NCBI GenBank assembly: GCA_041686195.1
Contig: JAWLEI010000005.1
Coordinates: 4,753-68,752, forward strand
Direction of reading: 5' to 3'
DNA: 64,000 bases
Origin: Desulfovermiculus sp041686195
GTDB lineage: Bacteria > Desulfobacterota > Desulfovibrionia > Desulfovibrionales > Desulfothermaceae
This document shows, in pieces, positions 8,206 through 15,706 of this stretch (positions are counted from its first letter, which is position 1; the number at the start of each line of letters is the position of its first letter). Position numbers and translations under genes: made by a program. The notes beneath the pieces are model-generated. The model did not search any database. It was not told the DNA's origin and saw nothing but the letters and a program-made list of their open reading frames with translations.

Positions 8206-9129
8206 GTCAGAGTACACCTGGCGCAATATCTCCCGCCCGCCGCGTTCCAGGACCTTTCTGGCCAGAGAGCGTCCAAGGTCTTCCGCATCCCGGCACTCGG
8301 CACGTCCCTGTTCCAGGATCACCTGTTCTCCGTTCAGATCAGAGACAAATCCATGTAAAATAACCTGGTTTTTCTTGACCTGGGCCATTCCTCCGATCGG
8401 CACCTGACATCCGCCTTCCAGCTCATGCAGAAAACTGCGTTCCGCAGTCACTCTCACTTTGGTCTCGGAATGGTTCAGGCCGGACAGCAGGGAGTGCAGT
8501 TCCGTATTCTCGGCCGGATATTCTATGCCCAGAGCCCCCTGGCCCAGGGCCGGATAAAAGTCCGGGGGTACAAGACGGAAGGCATGCGGGACATGCAATC
8601 CCAGGCGCTTCAACCCCACCGAGGCCACGACAATGGCATCATATTCACCCTGCCTCAGCTTGTTCACCCGGGTATCCAGGTTGCCGCGCAGGGTCTTGAT
8701 AATCAGATCCGGACGCAAGGCCAAAAGCTGGGCCTGCCGCCGCAGGCTGCTGGTTCCGACGACAGAGCCCGGGGGCAGGGACTGCAGGTCAGGAAAGTGC
8801 ATGCTCAGCAAGCAGTCCGAGATATCATCCCGCTCTGGAGTCACCCCCAAGATCAAACCTGATACGAGTTCGGCCGGCACATCCTTCATGCTGTGTACAG
8901 CCAGATCCGCTTCTCCAGCCAGGATGGCCTCTTCAATTTCCTTGACAAACAAGCCCTTTCCGCCAACCTTGGCCAAAGGGACGTCCAGGATCTTGTCCCC
9001 GGAAGTCTTGACCACTTTATAATCCACGTTCACATGGGCATGGGCCTTTTGGATCAGACCGGCCACGTGTTTTGCCTGCCACAGGGCCAGCTTGCTGCCG
9101 CGGGTGGCGATTGTCAGCGAGGTGATCAT
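8188..9129 (-). CDS. hemC: porphobilinogen deaminase (hydroxymethylbilane synthase)
   Basis: Polymerises four porphobilinogens into hydroxymethylbilane in tetrapyrrole synthesis, feeding heme, siroheme and corrinoids. The 313-residue protein has the conserved N-terminus ATRGSKLALWQ, the VHSMKDVP active-site region and SSLRRQAQL substrate-binding arginines. The cofactor cysteine lies in LEGGCQVPIG. The length is normal. It is third in a minus-strand run gmhA, fmdB-like, hemC and overlaps the end of convergent mobA. Confidence 0.96.
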   Translation of the reverse strand: MITSLTIATRGSKLALWQAKHVAGLIQKAHAHVNVDYKVVKTSGDKILDVPLAKVGGKGLFVKEIEEAILAGEADLAVHSMKDVPAELVSGLILGVTPERDDISDCLLSMHFPDLQSLPPGSVVGTSSLRRQAQLLALRPDLIIKTLRGNLDTRVNKLRQGEYDAIVVASVGLKRLGLHVPHAFRLVPPDFYPALGQGALGIEYPAENTELHSLLSGLNHSETKVRVTAERSFLHELEGGCQVPIGGMAQVKKNQVILHGFVSDLNGEQVILEQGRAECRDAEDLGRSLARKVLERGGREILRQVYSDSDLGQ

Positions 9130-9239
9130 GCTCCCCTGCTTTTGCTTGAGGTTATATCTTAACCCTCAGGGCCAACCCCTTCAGCCCCTCTGGTTTTGTG
9201 CTCCACCCTGACCCACACAGAATCGGCCTTTTCCGGACC

Positions 9240-9473
9240 TTATCCACAGCTGGCGCAGCTTCCCCCACTGCATCCGGAACAGCCCCCCCCGGAGGTCATC
9301 GGGGCGGCCTGGCCTGCCGGAGTTGCTCCGCCCATCTTGCTCCGGCATCTGGACATAAGTTTTTGGGTCTGAGGCGAGCCGCATGCAGGGCAGGCCACTT
9401 CAGACTGACCGCCCCAGACAATCTCTTCGAATTGATGGGAGCATTTGGTGCATGTATATTCGTAAATAGGCAT
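9240..9473 (-). CDS. FmdB-family zinc ribbon protein
   Basis: 77-residue protein starting MPIYEYTCTKCSHQFEEI, the signature of the FmdB putative regulatory family. Two CxxC pairs (CTKC and CPAC) form a zinc ribbon. The C-terminal tail is glycine-, serine- and cysteine-rich (GGGCSGCSGGSCASCG), as often seen in this family. ATG 9473 is chosen because AAGGAGG stands just before it. The family was first linked to formamidase regulation, but its molecular role is not established. It lies between gmhA and hemC on the same strand. Confidence 0.88.
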   Translation of the reverse strand: MPIYEYTCTKCSHQFEEIVWGGQSEVACPACGSPQTQKLMSRCRSKMGGATPAGQAAPMTSGGGCSGCSGGSCASCG

Positions 9474-9487
9474 TATAAGCCTCCTTA

Positions 9488-10096
9488 TCACAGATAGGGT
9501 TGAAGTTGATCCGCAGCCTCGAACAAGAAATAATCCACAAGCCGGCAGAGCAGGTGTCCAATAGTGATATGCACTTCTTGTATATGGGCTGTTCTCTTTC
9601 CAGGCACGCACAATGCGTAATCGCAAAGGCCACGCATTTCGCCGCCCTCATTGCCCAGCAGCCCTACCGTTTTCAGGCCCAGCTCCCGGGCCACGTAAAG
9701 AGCGTTCACAATATTCTGGCTGGTTCCAGAGGTGGATATGCCCACCCATATGTCTCCTTCCCGTCCCAGGGCCTTGACTTGTTTGCTGTAGGCAAGCTCA
9801 AAACCATAATCATTACCAATAGCGGTAAGCACTGAGCTGTCTGTGGTCAAGGCCAGGGCCGGCAATGGAGGGCGCTCCATCTCAAACCTGGATACAAACT
9901 CAGCCGCCAAATGCTGAGCGTCAGCAGCACTGCCGCCATTGCCGCACAAAATAATCTTCCCCCCCCGGATCAGGGCCACTGCCATCACCTTGGCCACTTC
10001 GATCACCTGTTCACTGCCGAGCTGAAAAAAAGCCCCGCGCATATCATCACCTTGCTGAACATAGTCCTGAAGCAGAGACAAGGCTTCCTGGGTCAT
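9488..10096 (-). CDS. gmhA: sedoheptulose-7-phosphate isomerase
   Basis: SIS-domain enzyme that converts sedoheptulose 7-phosphate to D-glycero-D-manno-heptose 7-phosphate, the first step to the ADP-heptose of the lipopolysaccharide core. The 202-residue protein has LCGNGGSAADAQHLAAEF, the GISTSGTSQN phosphate-binding loop and an HIQEVHITIGH active-site region. ATG 10096 follows a GGAGA site; the open frame extends to 10192 without conserved sequence. Start of the minus-strand run with the FmdB-like gene and hemC. Confidence 0.93.
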   Translation of the reverse strand: MTQEALSLLQDYVQQGDDMRGAFFQLGSEQVIEVAKVMAVALIRGGKIILCGNGGSAADAQHLAAEFVSRFEMERPPLPALALTTDSSVLTAIGNDYGFELAYSKQVKALGREGDIWVGISTSGTSQNIVNALYVARELGLKTVGLLGNEGGEMRGLCDYALCVPGKRTAHIQEVHITIGHLLCRLVDYFLFEAADQLQPYL

Positions 10097-10210
10097 ATAT
10101 TCTCCGGCTTGGCCTTTGCATATTTCTATGCTATATAAGAATTTTTGGAACGGGCCAGATAGAGATGAGCCCTGCCCCCTTCCCATTCCCAAAACATTCC
10201 AGGGGAGCCG

Positions 10211-10822
10211 ATGCCCATACGCTTTCCCGGCCTGGCGTCAGAGACGGGCCAATGGGCCATGGATGCGAGCTGCAGCAGCGGCTGCATTCCTGACCCTGCT
10301 TTGTGCCTGATCTTTATCGGCATGCCCGGCTCTGGCAAGAGCACCCTGGCCGCGGCCCTGGCCCGGAGGCTGGGCTGGGCCTGCCTGGACACCGACCAGC
10401 TCATGGAAGCCTGGTACGGTCTTCCCCTGGAAGACCTGCGCCAGGCCCTGGGCCGGGAGCAGTTTCTTCTGGCCGAAGAAAAGACGCTGTTGAGCATGGA
10501 TGTCAAGCGCTGCATCATCGCCACTGGAGGGAGTGCAGTGTATAGCTCCAGGGCCATGCAGGCGCTCAAAGGTAGCGGACTCATCATCTATTTGCAAGCC
10601 GACTACACCACCATCCGGCAGCGGATACACCAGCATCCGGACCGGGGCCTGGTCATGCAGCCAGGACAGAGTTTACACGACATTTACGAGGAGCGGCTCT
10701 CTCTTTATGAACGTTATGCGGACTTGACTCTGAGCACAGCTTCAGCCTCAGTCCAGTCCTGCATTCAAACCCTGGAAAAGTCACTTTATGACCTCTGGTC
10801 CTCAGAAAAGCAGACAAGATGA
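10211..10822 (+). CDS. shikimate kinase family protein
   Basis: P-loop kinase, most likely ATP-dependent phosphorylation of shikimate at the 3-hydroxyl on the way to aromatic amino acids. After a 30-residue N-terminal extension the protein shows Walker A GMPGSGKST, the DTD metal site (CLDTDQLME), a GREQF arginine region, ATGGSAV in place of the common GGG loop, and the closing ERLSLYERYADLT. The length (203) is a little over the usual 170-190 because of the extension. The stop overlaps the next gene by 35 bases, so the three genes 10211-11974 form an operon. A related sugar-acid kinase cannot be excluded. Confidence 0.78.
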   Translation: MPIRFPGLASETGQWAMDASCSSGCIPDPALCLIFIGMPGSGKSTLAAALARRLGWACLDTDQLMEAWYGLPLEDLRQALGREQFLLAEEKTLLSMDVKRCIIATGGSAVYSSRAMQALKGSGLIIYLQADYTTIRQRIHQHPDRGLVMQPGQSLHDIYEERLSLYERYADLTLSTASASVQSCIQTLEKSLYDLWSSEKQTR

Positions 10823-11405
10823 TGTCTTTGGAAGGCTGGCCGATTTGTACGCCAGGATGGAGGCCAGTTACGACGAACTCGCTACCCGGGTAGGGCTCTC
10901 CTGTTCCCAGTGTGCAGACAACTGCTGCCTGAGTTACTTTCAGCACCACACCTACATTGAATGGTCCTATCTCTGGCTGGGCCTGGACACCTTGGATCCA
11001 GACCACCGGCAGGATGTCCTGGAGCGGGCCCAAAAAAACGTGTCCCAAAGCCAGGAGATCCTGGATCAGGGACAACGCCCGCGCCTGATGTGCCCCTTGA
11101 ATGAAGAGGGCCTGTGCATTCTGTATCCTTACCGGCTGATGATCTGCCGTCTGCACGGAGTTCCCAACCAGGTACGCATGCCCAACGGGCAAACCAGGCA
11201 GTTTCCCGGCTGCCGAACCTGTCAGGAGTTGACCGCCAACTGGGACCGGGTACCTCTGCTTGACCGCACGCCGCTGTATATTGAGCTGGCCCAACTGGAA
11301 CGCGATTTTCTGGGGTCTGTGGCCAATAACTTGCCCAGAGTGGATATGACCTTATCCGAAATGCTGGTCCAGGGCAGACCCCCGGTCTGGGGAGAAAAGG
11401 AATGA
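10788..11405 (+). CDS. YkgJ-like cysteine cluster protein
   Basis: 205-residue protein with a CSQCADNCC cluster near residue 40, a CPLNEEGLC-IYPYR-ICRLHG block in the middle and a further CRTC pair. This arrangement is that of the zinc- or iron-chelating UPF0153/YkgJ group (family knowledge), whose role is poorly defined. The start overlaps the kinase gene by 35 bases, and its TGA overlaps the ATG of the following lipoprotein gene, so translation is coupled. Confidence 0.72.
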   Translation: MTSGPQKSRQDDVFGRLADLYARMEASYDELATRVGLSCSQCADNCCLSYFQHHTYIEWSYLWLGLDTLDPDHRQDVLERAQKNVSQSQEILDQGQRPRLMCPLNEEGLCILYPYRLMICRLHGVPNQVRMPNGQTRQFPGCRTCQELTANWDRVPLLDRTPLYIELAQLERDFLGSVANNLPRVDMTLSEMLVQGRPPVWGEKE

Positions 11406-11974
11406 ATCCGGGAGAATGTATGCAGCCCTTGCCCTCTCAGGCCAGGGCGATTCTGAGCCGCTTGGTCCTTGCCGGCTCTCTGGCCATCCTGGTCCTGGCT
11501 GCAGCATCCTGCGCCACCCAAAGCGTCCGCCATTTAAAGCAACAGCCGTGGTCCCTGGGTGAACCCCAAAGCATGCAGACCAATTACCTGCGCTTTGATT
11601 TCCTCTGCACCCAGGATCCTGGAGGACTCAAGGTCCAGGGTGCTGCCTACCCCCTTGAAGACGGCCCTATTCCGGACTGGGCCATTTGGGCCAGGGACTT
11701 GTGGCTGGGGGCCTATCTCAGCGACCGTTCCGGACAGGTCCTGGCCCAGGAGGTCCGCATCCTGCCCCCTCAACACCTGAACCAGCTCCACCCCATTCGC
11801 TTTGATTTCGTGCTTGAACCCCACAGCATGGGAGAGCCGGGGCCAGTATTCATCAGTTTTGGATACCGCCTGGTCCTGAGCTCCGAACCAGGGAGCAGCC
11901 CTGCGGAAGACAAGGACGCAGGCGAAGAATCACCGATATTCTTTGCCAGTGAATCCGCTCTGACCCGTTTTTGA
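11402..11974 (+). CDS. putative lipoprotein
   Basis: 190-residue protein with a lipoprotein signal peptide: a hydrophobic stretch LVLAGSLAILVLAAASC gives the lipobox with Cys-37 as acylation site when counted from ATG 11402. ATG 11420 is an alternative start. The mature part has no family I recognise and is rich in proline, leucine and aromatic residues. Its ATG overlaps the stop of the YkgJ-like gene in an ATGA junction. The sequence suggests anchoring in the inner or outer membrane; the function is unknown. Confidence 0.72.
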   Translation: MNPGECMQPLPSQARAILSRLVLAGSLAILVLAAASCATQSVRHLKQQPWSLGEPQSMQTNYLRFDFLCTQDPGGLKVQGAAYPLEDGPIPDWAIWARDLWLGAYLSDRSGQVLAQEVRILPPQHLNQLHPIRFDFVLEPHSMGEPGPVFISFGYRLVLSSEPGSSPAEDKDAGEESPIFFASESALTRF

Positions 11975-12029
11975 CCCCAACCCGCCGCTATAATCCTCTT
12001 TGATTCTTTGTGGCAGTTTGCAACACACT

Positions 12030-12248
12030 CTATTTATATCGAAAGACGATCCTGCCCCGGCTCAGATCGTACGGTGACAACTCCACCTTCACCTTGTCCC
12101 CGGGCAGGATCCGGATATAATGCTTGCGCATCTTGCCGGAAATATGGCCCAGGATTTCATGACCGTTTTCCAGCTCCACCCGGAACATGGCGTTAGGCAG
12201 CGCCTCAGTGACCACGCCCATAACTTCTATAGATTCTTCTTTGGCCAT
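12030..12248 (-). CDS. infA: translation initiation factor IF-1
   Basis: Small OB-fold factor that occupies the ribosomal A site during initiation. The 72-residue protein starts MAKEESIEVMGVVTEALPNA and ends YDLSRGRIVFRYK, both typical. The ATG at 12248 gives the normal family length and has an AAGGG site. The gene for the YfcE-like phosphodiesterase lies 78 bases upstream on the same strand. Confidence 0.96.
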   Translation of the reverse strand: MAKEESIEVMGVVTEALPNAMFRVELENGHEILGHISGKMRKHYIRILPGDKVKVELSPYDLSRGRIVFRYK

Positions 12249-12326
12249 ACACACCCTTTTGGTTATATGTTTGGAGCAATTCTCCCTCACTTCACAAATG
12301 CCCAGTGGACAAAGAGTCAACCGGGC

Positions 12327-12821
12327 TTACACATCTATCCACTCCACTTGAGGCTGCCAGTCGGGGCGGAGCTCGATACAGGCAAATCCTGGAGAGCTGT
12401 CTTTGGGCAGGGCAAAGCTACCGGGGTTGAGCACCGGCAGAGAATAAAGGTCTGGCTCAAACAAACGCTTATGCGTATGGCCAAAGCAGACCAGATCCAG
12501 GTCCTGCCCACTGAAACTGGAAACCACCTTCTCAGCCAGAGAACCGGCCCCCAGACCGAAGCCATGCACCAGGCCGATTTGAAACTGCCCCAGCCTTGCC
12601 GTGCGCTTGCGGGGCAAAGTATCCGCCCACTGCCCGCTGTCCATATTCCCAGCCACTGCAAAAAAACGGGGATGGGAATTTAAGAAGGAAAAAACCTGTT
12701 CCCCGGTGATATCTCCGCAATGCATCACTGCGTCCATATCTTTCATCACCTGCTCATATGCAGTGATCAGGGCCTGGCTGGGCTTCATCATATGCGTATC
12801 CGACAATAGGGCAACTCGCAC
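12327..12821 (-). CDS. YfcE/MJ0936-family metallophosphoesterase
   Basis: 164-residue calcineurin-like phosphodiesterase. The metal ligands are visible in order: DTH near residue 8, HCGDITG, GNMD, a VHGFG histidine, and GHTHKRL near the C-terminus, followed by NPGSFALPKD. The GTG at 12821 is preceded by AAGGAG. The family hydrolyses phosphodiesters in vitro but physiological substrates vary. It lies upstream of infA on the same strand. Confidence 0.88.
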   Translation of the reverse strand: MRVALLSDTHMMKPSQALITAYEQVMKDMDAVMHCGDITGEQVFSFLNSHPRFFAVAGNMDSGQWADTLPRKRTARLGQFQIGLVHGFGLGAGSLAEKVVSSFSGQDLDLVCFGHTHKRLFEPDLYSLPVLNPGSFALPKDSSPGFACIELRPDWQPQVEWIDV

Positions 12822-12908
12822 GAGCCAATTCTCCTTGTCTCTTTGCTCACCTCAAAATATGGACCGGCAAACACTTACAGCAAGCATTTTGCCCCCCTTT
12901 TCCAAAGT

Positions 12909-13049
12909 TCAAGGGGACTTTCCCAGCGAGGCGGTGACCAGCCCTTTTCGATTACAAACCGAATGCACCTCTCCCCGGTGGGTGAGCTCCAGGCAGAGCT
13001 CAACCTGTCCAGTCCCTGGTGGATGGGCCTGTTCCCACACAGGCTGCAA
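12909..13049 (-). CDS. possible small protein (46 residues)
   Basis: Directly after the tandem stop codons of the HD hydrolase, the same frame continues open and protein-like, with LQPVWEQAHPPGTGQ, VELCLELTHRGEVHSVC and NRKGLVTASLGKSP. A TTG at 13049 lies 11 bases after an AGGAGG; other GTG or TTG starts are possible. It could be a separate small gene co-transcribed with the hydrolase, or a former C-terminal part. I recognise no family. Without this reading the gap between the two genes would be about 270 bases. Confidence 0.3.
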   Translation of the reverse strand: MQPVWEQAHPPGTGQVELCLELTHRGEVHSVCNRKGLVTASLGKSP

Positions 13050-13091
13050 CTGCGGCAGCTCCTCCTGCAAGGGCCGGATACCGTAAGCTCA

Positions 13092-13760
13092 CTATTCCCC
13101 GCCATGAGCCGGCTGCCCGTTCTTTCTCGACCACCAGGAACTGTCAGCAGTTTGAAACCACCAGTCGGTGTGGTCGGTCTGGACAATGGTTTGGGCCAAT
13201 TGCCGGCCCCAATCGCTTCGCAGGCGGTCCAGGGCATGGGTGATCCATTTTCGGGCATAAGGATTGCCCAGATCCTGTTCCTGCTTCAAACTCAGGATAA
13301 GATCCAGCTGGTCCGCATCCTGAGCCAGCACAGCCTCTTGACTGACAGCAGCATCCATCTCGGCCTGCACCTGCATAACTTCATCTCCCAATCCGGTCCC
13401 GGCCCAGGCATCGGCCAGAGCCTGCCCATCTTGAGAGGTGTTGTACAGCTTATTCACATAATTAAAATCCCCGGTCCTGGCCTCATGCAGATCGTGAAAC
13501 AGGCACATCAAAACCACCTTGGCCCAATCCGCCCCAGCCAGTTGGGCCAGGACAAATCCGACCACTGTAGTCCGGAAGCTGTGTTCAGCCACGCTCTCCC
13601 GGCCGGTGCCCAGGAACTGATACCCGGTTCTCGGCGTATGGCGCAACATGCCAACTTCAAACAACAGATCGGTCAAGGCCTTCCATTGGTCCGCACCAAT
13701 ATGAACGTCCTTTTTCTCTGAACCTGTTTGCTTATGTATCTGGTCATTGGTCAACATCAA
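13092..13760 (-). CDS. HD-domain phosphohydrolase
   Basis: 222-residue protein of the HD superfamily, close in pattern to YfbR/HDDC2 5'-nucleotidases. The metal-binding residues are seen in VAEHSFRTT, CLFHDLHEARTGD and the late DADQLDLIL aspartate. The reaction is probably dephosphorylation of a nucleoside 5'-monophosphate, inferred from the family. The C-terminus is tryptophan-rich (DHTDWWFQTADSSWWS). It ends in two consecutive stop codons, and the frame reopens beyond them. Repeat DNA lies immediately upstream of the gene. Confidence 0.85.
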   Translation of the reverse strand: MMLTNDQIHKQTGSEKKDVHIGADQWKALTDLLFEVGMLRHTPRTGYQFLGTGRESVAEHSFRTTVVGFVLAQLAGADWAKVVLMCLFHDLHEARTGDFNYVNKLYNTSQDGQALADAWAGTGLGDEVMQVQAEMDAAVSQEAVLAQDADQLDLILSLKQEQDLGNPYARKWITHALDRLRSDWGRQLAQTIVQTDHTDWWFQTADSSWWSRKNGQPAHGGE

Positions 13761-13781
13761 GACCCCGCATTCTCGAGTTCA

Positions 13782-14223
13782 GTGTTCAGCGCCGCCGCTG
13801 GCCGCAGACGCCCAGTTTGATCAAGAAAGAAACAGAGTATGAAAAGGGCTGGGCTTGGGGTCAAGCCCGCCCTACGCAAAAGCCGGCTCACCAGTAGGCC
13901 GCCCTTGCCCTCAAGGGCAGGCCATCTGGGGTGTAAAATCTTGTTTCATACGAGCGCCGCCTCTGGCGGCGGCTGCCAGTTTGATCGAGAAAGAAACTTT
14001 GAGTTACCTCCTCCGTCATTCCGGCGAAAGCCGAAATCCAGAATAAAAATTTAAGAGCTGGACCCCGGCCTACGCCGGGGTGACCCCCGGATCTCAGTCC
14101 GGGGCAGGCGGAGAAAGCAAAGTCTAGTTTCATACGAGCCTTGCCTCCGGCAAATCTGAACCAATATTTTTTGCCCCAAAGCGGGCAAAAAATAGAATTT
14201 GCCGGATTGATCAAGGATGAAGC
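13782..14223 (+). repeat. mosaic palindromic intergenic repeat, composite copy R3
   Basis: Several units in series. An end unit lies at 13782-13833, followed by a cargo block at 13834-13942 (shared with R1). A 55-base unit at 13943-13997 is bounded by GTTTC and GAAAC. A second cargo at 13998-14126 contains TCCGTCATTCCGGCG and ACCCCGGCCTACGCCGGGGT. A hairpin unit at 14127-14223 contains GCCTCCGGCAAATCTGAA. It fills the gap between the HD hydrolase and argJ. The second cargo is repeated in inverted orientation beyond argJ. Confidence 0.85.
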
Positions 14224-14235
14224 TTAGGGTTTCGA

Positions 14236-15417
14236 TCACGACCTGTACTCGGCATTGATCCGCACATAATCAACACTTAAGTCAGAGGTCAAAAATTCGT
14301 ATTCGCCCGGCCCCTGGCCCAGGGAAATATCTAACGCCACCTCCTGTCGAGCCAAAAAAGGAGCCAGCAGGCTGTCTATGTCTGCCTGGACCGGAGTGCC
14401 CTGGCGAAAGACCTCCCGCCCGGCCATGCTCACCCGGACCTGAAGGGGATCAAAATCCGCCCCGCACCTGCCCAGGGCAGCCACAATCCGTCCCCAGTTC
14501 GGATCCCGCCCGAACATGGCGGTTTTGACCAAAGGGGAATGGGCCACAGTCCGGGCCGCAGCCTCAGCTTCCGATGTATCCCGGGCTCCGCTGACCCTGA
14601 TGCACAGGACCTTGGTCCCTCCTTCGGCATCCTGAACAATCAGATAGGCCAACTCCCGGCAAAGCTCAGTTACCTCCTGCTTCAGCCGGGGCAGTTCCTC
14701 TTTTTGCGGCCGCACTTTGCTTACTGCGTTGGCCAGGGCCAGGACGCAATCGTTTGTGCTCGTGTCCCCGTCCACACTGATCCGATTGAAACTCGACTCA
14801 ACCGCGTGCTTGAGCATCTCTTGCCACACAGCCGGCTCCAAATCTACATCCGAGCAGAGAAAGCCGAGCATTGTGGCCATATTGGGGCAGATCATGCCCG
14901 AGCCCTTGGCCAGCCCCAAAAGGCGAACCGTTCCCTCAGCCAAAGGAACCTCCCGCCACAAGATTTTGGGAAAGGTGTCTGTGGTCAACATGGCCCGGGC
15001 CACTCCCAAAGGATCGTCCGTGGTCTGGCTCTGGGCCAGAGCTTTGACTGCCTGCTCCCAGATGGAAAGATCCATGAGCTGGCCTATGATCCCGGTGGAA
15101 GCGGGTAAAATCTCGTTCATCTGGAGACCGAAGGCCCGGGCACTGAGCTGGCAGGTCCTGCGGCATGCAATAAGTCCCGTCTCACCAGTGCAGGCATTGG
15201 CCTGACCGGCATTGACCAAAATGGATCTGGCCCAGGGTCGGGCCTGCAAATGCTCCTGACAGACCAGCACCGGCGCGGCCTGAAAGCGGTTGGTCGTAAA
15301 CACCCCTGCTGCCGCCGCTGGCTGGGAGGACAAAATCATCCCCAGGTCCTTGCGCCCCTTATATCGAAACCCGGCCTGGGTGGCCAGAAAGGAAAACCCG
15401 CGCGGGACTATGATCAC
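14236..15417 (-). CDS. argJ: bifunctional glutamate N-acetyltransferase / ornithine acetyltransferase
   Basis: Transfers acetyl groups between N-acetylornithine and glutamate, closing the acetyl cycle of arginine synthesis, and can also acetylate glutamate from acetyl-CoA. The 393-residue protein shows VNAGQANACTG, the GMICPNMATML autocleavage site with its catalytic threonine, SVDGDTSTND and GRDPNWGRI. I chose GTG 15417, six bases after AAGGAG; the open frame runs on to 15630, but that extension is only translated repeat DNA. The gene is enclosed by inverted copies of an intergenic repeat (R3 and R4). The upstream copy ends some 25 bases before the ribosome site, so it probably forms part of the mRNA leader. 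Confidence 0.94.
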   Translation of the reverse strand: MIIVPRGFSFLATQAGFRYKGRKDLGMILSSQPAAAAGVFTTNRFQAAPVLVCQEHLQARPWARSILVNAGQANACTGETGLIACRRTCQLSARAFGLQMNEILPASTGIIGQLMDLSIWEQAVKALAQSQTTDDPLGVARAMLTTDTFPKILWREVPLAEGTVRLLGLAKGSGMICPNMATMLGFLCSDVDLEPAVWQEMLKHAVESSFNRISVDGDTSTNDCVLALANAVSKVRPQKEELPRLKQEVTELCRELAYLIVQDAEGGTKVLCIRVSGARDTSEAEAAARTVAHSPLVKTAMFGRDPNWGRIVAALGRCGADFDPLQVRVSMAGREVFRQGTPVQADIDSLLAPFLARQEVALDISLGQGPGEYEFLTSDLSVDYVRINAEYRS

Positions 15418-15443
15418 GGCACGCTCCTTAAATTCAGAGTACA

Positions 15444-15680
15444 AGTGTTCGCCGTTTGCCGGAGGCAAAGCGCGTATGAAACTAGACTTTGCTTTCTCCG
15501 CCTGCCCCGGACTGAGATCCGGGGTCACCCCGGCGTAGGCCGGGGTCCAGCTCTTACTCTTCAGTCTGGATTCCGGCTGGAGCCTGTGCTGGACCCCGAT
15601 CCAGTACCGGAATGACGGAGGGGATGACACAAAGTTTCATATTCGATCAAACTGGGTGTCTTCCGCCAGCGGCAAGGCTG
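15444..15680 (-). repeat. mosaic palindromic intergenic repeat, copy R4 (inverted relative to R3)
   Basis: 15455-15620 matches the reverse complement of 14011-14154, including GACCCCGGCCTACGCCGGGG and CCGGACTGAGATCCGGGG, with few differences and small indels. It ends with GTTTC-ATATTC-GATCAAAC near 15634-15656, the family's end unit. It lies between secA and argJ, upstream of the argJ ribosome site. Confidence 0.85.
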
Positions 15681-15706
15681 AACACTGAAAAACCTGCTCC
15701 CCACGC

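Noticed and set aside
12843..13721. Long plus-strand open frame of about 290 codons
   Set aside because: It runs antisense to the HD hydrolase, whose motifs are clear; the translated product shows no domain pattern.
13839..14239. Several open frames of 60-110 codons before argJ
   Set aside because: They are translations of repeat R3; similar peptides appear at other repeat copies in either strand, which shows they are not genes.
15418..15630. N-terminal extension of argJ
   Set aside because: The extra 71 residues are translated repeat R4; the GTG at 15417 has an AAGGAG site and gives the family length.
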